A program made the translations under genes and the position numbers. Below the pieces are notes generated by a model that was given only the letters and a program-made list of their open reading frames with translations, had not been told where the DNA came from and made no database searches. Positions 57,272 through 64,000 of a DNA stretch of 64,000 nt are shown in pieces (position 1 is the stretch's first letter; the number at the start of each line of letters is the position of its first letter). Location: positions 1-64,000 of the forward strand of contig JAEUVS010000118.1 in assembly GCA_016786745.1 (NCBI GenBank), read 5' to 3'. The stretch comes from Chitinophagaceae bacterium. Its GTDB lineage: Bacteria > Bacteroidota > Bacteroidia > Chitinophagales > Chitinophagaceae.

Positions 57272-57973
57272 ATGAAATTTGGAATCGTAGTATTTCCCGG
57301 TTCGAACTGTGACAGAGACATGCAGGAGGCCCTGCAAAACGACCTTAACCAGGAAGTAATCATGCTGTGGCACAAAGACAAGGATATCAGTATGTTCAAC
57401 ACGAACGACTGCATCGTGCTCCCGGGTGGTTTTTCTTACGGCGACTACCTGCGCTGCGGCGCCATCGCCAGGTTCAGCCCAATGATGCAAAGCGTGATCG
57501 GATTTGCCCAGAAAGGGGGCAAAGTTCTTGGCGTATGTAACGGTTTCCAGATTTTATGCGAAGCACACCTGCTTCCGGGCGTGTTGATGAGAAATGTCAA
57601 TCAGCAGTTTTTATGTAAAAATGTTTACCTCAAAGGTGTTGGTTCAGATTCTCCATTGATGATACCTATCGCCCACGGCGAAGGAAGGTTTTTTGCAAAC
57701 GACGACGTGCTCGATGAATTAGAATCAGGCGGCCAGGTGATTTATAAGTATTGTGATAAAGATGGAAATATCACAAAGGAATCAAATCACAACGGCGCAA
57801 CAAGAAATATTGCAGGAATTTGCAACAAAAACAGGAATGTTTTTGGCATGATGCCTCATCCGGAACGTGCTTGTTCTGAAGCATTAGGAAATACGGATGG
57901 AAGAGTAATATTAAAGGCTTTGTTATTTTCCGGCGCAGCAGAGCGTTCAGCTGTTGCACAGGCGGTCGTTTAA
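57272..57973 (+). CDS. purQ: Phosphoribosylformylglycinamidine synthase, glutaminase subunit
   Basis: 233 residues. Class I glutamine amidotransferase with nucleophile Cys89 (GVCNGFQ) and the His/Glu pair in MMPHPERAC. VFPGSNCDRDMQEAL and LPGGFSYGDYLRCG are PurQ marks. It supplies ammonia to PurL for purine synthesis. A separate PurQ implies a small PurL plus PurS, not in view. Own TAnnTTTG box. Confidence 0.94.
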   Translation: MKFGIVVFPGSNCDRDMQEALQNDLNQEVIMLWHKDKDISMFNTNDCIVLPGGFSYGDYLRCGAIARFSPMMQSVIGFAQKGGKVLGVCNGFQILCEAHLLPGVLMRNVNQQFLCKNVYLKGVGSDSPLMIPIAHGEGRFFANDDVLDELESGGQVIYKYCDKDGNITKESNHNGATRNIAGICNKNRNVFGMMPHPERACSEALGNTDGRVILKALLFSGAAERSAVAQAVV

Positions 57974-57996
57974 TAATATTTGTTGTTTCTTTACCC

Positions 57997-59940
57997 ATGC
58001 ATCCACTCGCGAAACCGTTCTGCCTCCTTTTCTTTCTTTTTTTCTTTTCTGTTGTTGCCTTTTCACAGGACTCCACAGCATATCAATGGCAGGTGTCGAG
58101 TAAAAAAATAGATGCGAAAACCTACGAGCTGAATTTTCACACAACGGGTAACGCAAACTGGGAGCTGTACGGGCCAAACGAAGTGCTCAGCGACGTACCT
58201 TCCACAACCGTTGAATTCGATTCCTCAATTGCTGTCGAAAAAGGTTTTAAAGATTCAGGCGACGCGAAAACTATTACCAGCACGTTGTTCGACAACCAGC
58301 AGGTAAAGGTGTATCAAAGTCCTGCCACGTTTACCGCAACAATACATTTCAAGGATGCTGTTCCGGCTAAATTGCTTGGAAAACTTACATACACATATGG
58401 AAAGGGCGAAGAGTTTTATAACGGAAACGTGTACGCATTTACGGTGCCGCTTGAAGGTGGCGTGGAATCATCCGTGCGCATTAAAATTGCCAGTCTCGAC
58501 CTCGATAAACCGGTAAACAATTGTGGTGACGAAGATACCGGGGGCAAGAGCCTGTTCGGTGTTTTTCTGCTTGGGTTGTTGGGTGGTTTTATCGCATTGC
58601 TCACTCCGTGCGTATTTCCGCTGATACCGCTTACTGTATCGTTCTTTACGAAGAAAACGCAGGACAGGAAGAAGGGTGTCGGCAACGCGCTGCTATATGG
58701 ATTTTTCATTCTGCTCATCTACGCGCTTTTCAGTATTCCCTTTCATCTTGTAGATAATGTGCAACCGGAAATTCTGAATAACATTTCAACGAACGTTTGG
58801 CTCAACCTAATCTTCTTTGTGATTTTCGTTGTATTCGCCATTTCGTTCTTTGGATATTTCGATATCGTTTTGCCATCAGGATTTGCAAATAAAATCGATG
58901 CGAGGTCGGGCATGGGTACGGTGGGTGGAATTTTTTTCATGGCGCTTACGCTTGCTATCGTTTCATTTTCCTGTACCGGGCCGATTTTAGGTTCCCTCCT
59001 TGTAGGTACCGCTGCGGAGGGCGCATGGCCGCTTACAGCGGGGCTGGCAGGTTTTGGATTTGCGCTCGCTTTGCCTTTCGCATTGTTCGCAATGTTTCCG
59101 GGATGGCTGCAATCGCTGCCAAAAAGTGGCGGATGGCTCACATCGGTGAAAGTGGTACTCGGTTTTCTTGAAGTGGCGATGGCGATCAAATTTTTGTCGA
59201 ACGCAGATCTCGTGGAGCAGTGGGGCATTATTAAACGGGAAATATTTATCGGCTCGTGGGTGATTATTGGCATCCTCACCTTACTATATCTTTTTGGTAA
59301 AATCCGTTTTCCGCACGATTCACCGCTGAAAAAAATAAGCGCGACGCGTTCGGTTTTTATCGCGTTGTTCGCCGCCATAACTATTTACCTGGTGCCGGGG
59401 TTAACAAATACGCCTGCTGCCAATCTCAAGTTGATCAGCGGTTTTCCGCCGCCCCTGTGCTATAGTATTTATGAGAATCCTGTTAACTGCGAAACCGGTG
59501 TTGAACCGTTGCGTGATTATGAGGAGGCGCTTGAAGTAGCCAAAAAAGAGGGCAAGCCGTTGCTGATTGACTTTACAGGCTGGGCGTGTGTGAATTGCCG
59601 CCGCATGGAAGAAAATGTGTGGACGGATGAAGAGGTGATTGGATTGATGAAGAACCGGTTTGTGGTGGTTTCGTTATATGTTGATGAAAGAAGGTTGTTG
59701 CCCGCGTCGGACCAAACGCAGTTTAAGACGAAGCAGGGAGTGATGAAGAATATAGTAACGGTAGGAGATAAGTGGGCGACGTTTCAATCTGAGAATTTTA
59801 ATAAGGTTTCGCAGCCGCAGTATGCGATTGTTCATCCTTCGGAGATTGTGTTGACTAAGACTAAATCGTATACTCCTTCGGCGAAGGAGTTTGCGGAGTG
59901 GTTGAATTGTGGGTTGGATGCGTTTGGGAAAGTGAAATGA
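57997..59940 (+). CDS. dsbD: Thiol:disulfide interchange protein DsbD
   Basis: 647 residues. Signal peptide (1-23), N-terminal alpha domain (about 25-165), eight membrane helices (about 185-470) with the electron-carrying cysteines Cys205 (LLTPCVFPLIP) and Cys326 (SFSCTGPI), and a C-terminal thioredoxin-like domain with CVNC (Cys531, Cys534). It moves reducing power from cytosolic thioredoxin to the periplasm. The N-domain lacks the reactive cysteine pair found in E. coli; only Cys176 lies near its end. The short paralogue at 27694 has that pair. Confidence 0.93.
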   Translation: MHPLAKPFCLLFFLFFFSVVAFSQDSTAYQWQVSSKKIDAKTYELNFHTTGNANWELYGPNEVLSDVPSTTVEFDSSIAVEKGFKDSGDAKTITSTLFDNQQVKVYQSPATFTATIHFKDAVPAKLLGKLTYTYGKGEEFYNGNVYAFTVPLEGGVESSVRIKIASLDLDKPVNNCGDEDTGGKSLFGVFLLGLLGGFIALLTPCVFPLIPLTVSFFTKKTQDRKKGVGNALLYGFFILLIYALFSIPFHLVDNVQPEILNNISTNVWLNLIFFVIFVVFAISFFGYFDIVLPSGFANKIDARSGMGTVGGIFFMALTLAIVSFSCTGPILGSLLVGTAAEGAWPLTAGLAGFGFALALPFALFAMFPGWLQSLPKSGGWLTSVKVVLGFLEVAMAIKFLSNADLVEQWGIIKREIFIGSWVIIGILTLLYLFGKIRFPHDSPLKKISATRSVFIALFAAITIYLVPGLTNTPAANLKLISGFPPPLCYSIYENPVNCETGVEPLRDYEEALEVAKKEGKPLLIDFTGWACVNCRRMEENVWTDEEVIGLMKNRFVVVSLYVDERRLLPASDQTQFKTKQGVMKNIVTVGDKWATFQSENFNKVSQPQYAIVHPSEIVLTKTKSYTPSAKEFAEWLNCGLDAFGKVK

Positions 59941-60011
59941 TTTTTTTCTTTTTAGAAAAATCCGTTGAACAAGCCGGCCGCAGGCCAAAGCGCCGCAGGC
60001 ATAACGCAGCA
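59941..60011. other. Gap with GC-rich repeated 9-mer
   Basis: A T-rich run follows the dsbD stop. GCCGCAGGC occurs at 59977-59985 and 59992-60000, and the same 9-mer occurs at 52478-52486. Its reverse complement is at 57195-57203. Confidence 0.4.
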
Positions 60012-60038
60012 ATAAAAAAACCCTCCATAACGGAGGGT
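60012..60038 (-). terminator. Rho-independent terminator of the sigma factor gene
   Basis: Stem ACCCTCC (60020-60026), loop ATAAC, stem GGAGGGT (60032-60038). On the minus strand it is followed by seven T. It lies 28 bp past the sigma gene stop. Confidence 0.85.
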
Positions 60039-60066
60039 CTTAAATTATTTAAAAACTCAAAGAGTA

Positions 60067-60651
60067 TTACAACGCAATCTTCTTCTGGGTCATCATCTTC
60101 CTGAGATTGATAAGCCCGTAGCGCATCCTGCCCAACGCAGTGTTGATGCTGCAGTTAGTAAGAGAAGCAATTTCTTTGAAGCTTAAGTCAGCATAGTGGC
60201 GGAGAATGATCACTTCGCGCTGATCTTCCGGAAGAAGGTCAAGCATCTGGCGAACTTTCTCATGACTCTGTCTCTTCATCATTTTCTCATCAGCGCCTTC
60301 TTCAGTAAAGTTAATGACCTCGAAAATGTCGCGGTCGTCGCTTGTTTTGATTGTCGGGGTGCGTTTAACTTTTCTGAAATGGTCAACACAAAGGTTGTGA
60401 GCGATGCGCATGGCCCAGGGAAGGAACTTGCCTTCTTCTGTGTAGCGGCCGCCACGGATTGTGTCGATAATTTTGATGAGAACGTCCTGGAAAATGTCTT
60501 CCGCGAGATACTTATCCTTTACAAGAAAAAGGATCGAAGTGTACATTTTGTCTTTGTGACGGAGAACAAGAGTTTCAAGGGCATTGAGGTCACCATCCTG
60601 AAAATTTTGGATGAGTTCATGGTCAGTTTTCGTACGTAAAGAGGAATTCAT
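60067..60651 (-). CDS. RNA polymerase sigma-70 family factor (ECF-like)
   Basis: 194 residues with regions 2 (about 25-95, DKYLAEDIFQDVLIKI) and 4 (about 140-190, LPEDQREVIILRHYADLSFK) of ECF-type sigma factors and no regions 1.1 or 3. An anti-sigma gene is not adjacent. It is followed by a strong terminator, so it is a single-gene unit. Target genes unknown. Confidence 0.9.
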   Translation of the reverse strand: MNSSLRTKTDHELIQNFQDGDLNALETLVLRHKDKMYTSILFLVKDKYLAEDIFQDVLIKIIDTIRGGRYTEEGKFLPWAMRIAHNLCVDHFRKVKRTPTIKTSDDRDIFEVINFTEEGADEKMMKRQSHEKVRQMLDLLPEDQREVIILRHYADLSFKEIASLTNCSINTALGRMRYGLINLRKMMTQKKIAL

Positions 60652-60887
60652 AAAACTTCTACAGTTTTGAAGGTGATAGGATATTTATTAATGGATTCTA
60701 AGAGTGTGCTTGGTTTTTCTTGAGTAGAAGAGTGTAATCTATAGGCTGTCTGTTTTTAGTTGCTTTGATGAGACAAATTACCGTCTAAAGATAGACACTT
60801 TCGTGAAAATTCCAAACTTTAGAATTTCTTTTATAGGAATTGTTGAGGGGGGGTAAATATTTATACTTAGTATTGGTTTTGGCGCAA

Positions 60888-60895
60888 TATTTTTG
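60888..60895 (+). promoter_or_regulatory. TAnnTTTG box of uvrA
   Basis: TATTTTTG, 11 bp upstream of the uvrA ATG. The 255-bp gap to the divergent sigma gene holds no gene. Confidence 0.5.
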
Positions 60896-60906
60896 CAGGT
60901 TCAACT

Positions 60907-63732
60907 ATGGCCATTTCTACGAAAAAACGAATCTCAAAGGGAAGTAACGGCACCGGTGAAGTAAAGGATTCAATTATCATCAAGGGCGCCAGGGTACACA
61001 ATCTTAAGAATATTACGGCAGAGATACCGCGAAACAAACTTGTAGTGGTAACGGGCGTTTCCGGTTCAGGGAAATCATCTCTCACCATAGATACATTATT
61101 CGCCGAGGGACAGCGCCGCTATGCGGAAAGTCTCAGCGCATATGTGCGGCAGTTCATGGCCCGCATGGTTAAGCCCGACGTAGATTATATTAAAGGTCTT
61201 TGCCCCGCAATAGCCATAGAACAAAAGGTAATTACCCGCACCCCTCGCTCAACCGTGGGTAGCATGACGGAGATTTACGATTACCTCAGGTTATTATACG
61301 CGCGTACAGGACGTACTATTTCGCCCATTTCGAAACGGCAGGTAAAAAAAGACGATGTAAGCGATGTTGTAGAGGCCATCATCAACCGGCCACATGGTGA
61401 TAAGGTACTTGTAATAGTGCCTTTCAGGCAGCATGTAAACCGCAATGTTTCCGAAGAACTAAACATCCTGATGCAAAAAGGCTTTTCGCGATTGCATGTA
61501 TCAGGTGAAACATTAAGAATAGAAGACCTGCTGGAAGAAAAGTCGCCGGCCTACAAAAAGAATTGGAAGCCTGGTAAGGATGCCTACGTGCTGATCGACA
61601 GGCTCGTGGCAAGGGATTTTGAAGAAGACGACCGGCATCGCATAGCCGACTCTGTTACGACCGCTTTTTATGAAGGCGAAGGTGAAATGTACCTTCTTAT
61701 AAATGAGTCTGAAAAACTGCATTTCTCCAACAGGTTCGAACTCGACGGTATCCAGTTTGAAGAACCCGTTCCGGACCTGTTTTCATTTAATAATCCCGTT
61801 GGGGCGTGCCCGACATGCGAAGGCTTCAGCATGGTGCTCGGCATTGATGAAGACCTGGTTATACCCGACAAACGGTTAAGCGTGTACGAAGGCGCAGTAG
61901 CTCCATGGAAAGGAGAGAAACTGGGTAAATGGCGGGAGAACTTCATCAAAACATCAAAATCGTATGGCTTTCCGATACACAAAGCCATAATGGACCTTAC
62001 CAGGGACCAGTATAATTTATTATGGAAGGGCAACTCCGTGGTTTCAGGTATCGACGACTTTTTTAAAGAAGTAGAACAGAACCTGTATAAGGTGCAATAC
62101 CGGGTGCTGCTATCAAGATACAGGGGAAGAACTTTGTGCCCCGAATGCAATGGTTACCGGCTAAAGAAAGAAGCGTTATATGTAAAGGTTGGAGGAAAAC
62201 ATATTGGTGAGTTGTGCGAGATGCCGGTGAAGGAACTGGCAAAATGGTTTGAAACTATCAAGCTTAGCGAGCATGAACGCCAGGTAGCAAAAAGAATATT
62301 GATAGAAATAAGCCTTCGTCTCAAAACCCTGCTGGATGTTGGGCTCGGCTACCTCACCATGAACCGGCTCGCCAATACGCTGAGTGGCGGGGAAAGCCAG
62401 CGCATACAGTTAACGCGATCGCTGGGAAGCAATCTTACCAATTCCCTATATATACTCGATGAACCGTCAATCGGGCTCCATTCACGCGATACGCAGCGGC
62501 TTATTTCTGTTTTGAAGGAACTCAGGGATCTTGGCAACACAGTTGTGGTGGTGGAACATGATGAGATGATGATGCGCGAGGCCGACTATATCATCGATAT
62601 GGGTCCGCTTGCTTCGCATCTTGGCGGCGAGATTGTGGCTGCTGGCAACTACGATGAAATCATAGCGAATGAAAGTAGTCTTACCGGAAAGTACCTGGGT
62701 GGCGAATACGAGGTGGTGAAAGCACGCACTCCCAGGAAATGGAATAGCTCTATCACCGTCGAGGGTGCAAGACTCCATAACCTAAAGGATATTACTGTAG
62801 AATTTCCATTAAATGTGCTGTGCGTGGTAAGCGGGGTAAGTGGTAGCGGAAAAACGACGCTTGTTAAACAGATACTGTACCCGGCGCTGAAGAAAATAAA
62901 GGGCGAACCCGCTGAAAAGGTTGGCTTGCATAAAGCCGTTACCGGTGATATTGATTCTATTTCGCAGATCGAAATGGTTGATCAGAACCCGATCGGCAAA
63001 TCGTCGCGCAGTAATCCTGTTACCTACATAAAAGCTTACGACGAAATACGCGACCTGTTCGCACGTCAGCCGTTAAGCAAAATGAGAGGGTTTCAACCAA
63101 AACATTTTTCATTTAATGTAGATGGTGGCAGGTGCGACGCATGTAAAGGAGAAGGAGAACAGGTGGTGGAGATGCAGTTTCTCGCGGATGTGCACCTTAC
63201 CTGCGATGTGTGTCATGGAAAACGTTTCAAGGAAGAGGTTCTGGAAGTGCAATACAGGGGAAAGAATATTTATGATGTGCTGGAGATGAGCGTAGATGAA
63301 TCCCTTGAATTTTTTAAGGACGAAAAAGATCTGTATAAAAAAATTCAACCGCTAAGCAGTGTGGGACTCGGGTATGTAAAACTCGGACAGTCGTCTGATA
63401 CATTATCTGGTGGAGAGGCGCAGCGTGTGAAACTTGCATCGTTTTTAGGTAAAGGAAAAGGACAGGGTCATATACTTTTTATTTTCGATGAACCCACAAC
63501 AGGTCTTCACTTTCATGATATAAAAAAATTGCTTGGTTCATTTGATGCGTTGATTGAGCAGGGACACTCCATCCTGGTGATTGAACACAATACAGATGTG
63601 ATTAAAAGCGCCGATTGGCTTATAGATCTCGGGCCTGAGGCAGGCGATGAGGGAGGGAAATTGGTTTTTGCGGGTAAGCCGAAAGATATTTCGAAGGTGA
63701 AAGAGAGTTATACCGGAAAGTTTCTTACCTGA
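60907..63732 (+). CDS. uvrA: Excinuclease ABC subunit A
   Basis: 941 residues. Two ABC ATPase units: Walker [10 protein letters not shown] near residue 50 and GVSGSGKTT near 644, signatures [11 protein letters not shown] and [11 protein letters not shown]. Zinc fingers CPTCEG...CPECNG and CDACKG...CDVCHG are in place. It detects bulky DNA damage with UvrB in nucleotide excision repair. Its stop overlaps the convergent DUF4293 gene by 8 bp. Confidence 0.97.
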   Translation: MAISTKKRISKGSNGTGEVKDSIIIKGARVHNLKNITAEIPRNKLVVVTGVSGSGKSSLTIDTLFAEGQRRYAESLSAYVRQFMARMVKPDVDYIKGLCPAIAIEQKVITRTPRSTVGSMTEIYDYLRLLYARTGRTISPISKRQVKKDDVSDVVEAIINRPHGDKVLVIVPFRQHVNRNVSEELNILMQKGFSRLHVSGETLRIEDLLEEKSPAYKKNWKPGKDAYVLIDRLVARDFEEDDRHRIADSVTTAFYEGEGEMYLLINESEKLHFSNRFELDGIQFEEPVPDLFSFNNPVGACPTCEGFSMVLGIDEDLVIPDKRLSVYEGAVAPWKGEKLGKWRENFIKTSKSYGFPIHKAIMDLTRDQYNLLWKGNSVVSGIDDFFKEVEQNLYKVQYRVLLSRYRGRTLCPECNGYRLKKEALYVKVGGKHIGELCEMPVKELAKWFETIKLSEHERQVAKRILIEISLRLKTLLDVGLGYLTMNRLANTLSGGESQRIQLTRSLGSNLTNSLYILDEPSIGLHSRDTQRLISVLKELRDLGNTVVVVEHDEMMMREADYIIDMGPLASHLGGEIVAAGNYDEIIANESSLTGKYLGGEYEVVKARTPRKWNSSITVEGARLHNLKDITVEFPLNVLCVVSGVSGSGKTTLVKQILYPALKKIKGEPAEKVGLHKAVTGDIDSISQIEMVDQNPIGKSSRSNPVTYIKAYDEIRDLFARQPLSKMRGFQPKHFSFNVDGGRCDACKGEGEQVVEMQFLADVHLTCDVCHGKRFKEEVLEVQYRGKNIYDVLEMSVDESLEFFKDEKDLYKKIQPLSSVGLGYVKLGQSSDTLSGGEAQRVKLASFLGKGKGQGHILFIFDEPTTGLHFHDIKKLLGSFDALIEQGHSILVIEHNTDVIKSADWLIDLGPEAGDEGGKLVFAGKPKDISKVKESYTGKFLT

Positions 63733-64000
63733 GCCTGTCCATACTCTTTATCAACTTCTGATCTTTATAAATTCCACGAGCAGCCAGAAAGAAAAAAATC
63801 ACCATTACTATCGGAAGTAGTGCACCCAACTGGTATGATCCCGACTGGATAAGTTTTTCGGTTTTGAAAGTTTCAACACGAAAATATTCGAGAAAAATAA
63901 ACCCGATTGAGAGAAACATACCCAGCAACGATAACCGGAACTGAAGTTTTCTGTTTTTGAAAAGGAAAAGGCAAATAATCGCGAGAATGCCGAGTGTAAT
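63725..64000 (-). CDS. DUF4293-family membrane protein (partial, N-terminus beyond window)
   Basis: At least 91 residues, open to the right edge. It shows two or three hydrophobic segments and the C-terminal [16 protein letters not shown] that is typical of DUF4293 proteins of Bacteroidota. A shorter reading from a TTG at 63928 is not needed because the frame continues upstream. Function unknown. Overlaps uvrA by 8 bp. Confidence 0.75.
   Translation of the reverse strand: MTLGILAIICLFLFKNRKLQFRLSLLGMFLSIGFIFLEYFRVETFKTEKLIQSGSYQLGALLPIVMVIFFFLAARGIYKDQKLIKSMDRLR

Noticed and set aside
57294-57310. tRNA-like GGTTCGAACTG stretch
   Set aside because: It lies inside purQ and no cloverleaf or acceptor stem is present.
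60652-60906. Small ORF MDSKSVLGFS in the sigma-uvrA gap
   Set aside because: Only ten codons, no promoter context and no biased composition.

Overview
The window reads as a piece of a Bacteroidota chromosome, most plausibly a Chitinophagaceae-like organism. Three things in the sequence support this. Start codons are often preceded by the Bacteroidota -7 box TAnnTTTG rather than a Shine-Dalgarno sequence. Complex I has a fused NuoCD and an AT-rich A-B-CD-E-F-G-H-I-J-K operon. The gene families are typical of the phylum: DUF2795, a DUF6427-like membrane protein, DUF4293, PepSY-like and CbpA/CbpM. It is ordinary housekeeping and accessory chromosome: I saw no tRNA, rRNA, CRISPR array, prophage or insertion sequence.

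Layout. 1-10.4 kb: respiratory complex I operon on the minus strand (CBS protein, nuoA, B, CD, E, F, G, H, I, J, partial K), interrupted by dispersed palindromic repeats. 10.4-15.8 kb: a sparse segment with a 68-residue protein, a lipoprotein esterase with duplicated C-terminal modules, a GH32 fructan hydrolase lipoprotein and a PhyH-type dioxygenase. 15.8-18.9 kb: a sugar/H+ symporter and a GT-C-like membrane protein. 18.9-25.1 kb: a SUF iron-sulfur assembly operon (sufB, C, D, S, E, a DUF59/SufT-like gene) ending in an Rrf2 regulator with three cysteines. 25.1-28.1 kb: PncC/CinA-C, DinB-like, CbpM, CbpA and a stand-alone DsbD-alpha domain. 28.2-32 kb: a methionine operon metY-metX-hom on the minus strand, preceded by a candidate leader peptide containing Cys-Cys-Cys-Met. 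32-40.9 kb: Nif3-like, zinc-ribbon protein, RecN, FabI, LolD, DUF2795, cobalamin adenosyltransferase, a MacB-type ATPase, GatC, a GT2 glycosyltransferase and RsmG. 40.9-49.5 kb: an M1 peptidase, a PepSY-like protein, a TIGR01777 epimerase, a HExxH metallopeptidase, a FadB/FadN-like beta-oxidation fusion and MetG. 49.6-54.6 kb: tandem LD-carboxypeptidases, OxyR and Kup. 54.7-64 kb: two unknown envelope proteins, PurQ, full-length DsbD, an ECF-like sigma factor, UvrA and a partial DUF4293 protein.

Functional links. The SUF operon would supply clusters to the many Fe-S sites of complex I and is probably controlled by its own Rrf2 sensor. OxyR carries Cys199 and Cys208 exactly, with an OxyR-consensus half-site against its start codon. 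Two DsbD-related genes divide the expected parts: the short one has the N-domain cysteine pair that the long one lacks.

The most unusual signal is the predicted 27-codon ORF upstream of metY-metX-hom. It has a -7-like box just upstream, the run Tyr-Cys-Cys-Cys-Met-Ala-Cys, and a GCAA-loop hairpin over its last codons, as expected for a ribosome-sensing attenuator of sulfur amino acid synthesis. Two dispersed repeat families, A (GATCCCTCAC...TCGGGATGAC) and B (TCACGCY heptamers), sit almost always immediately after stop codons. All functional assignments come from reading the sequence; no database search was run.
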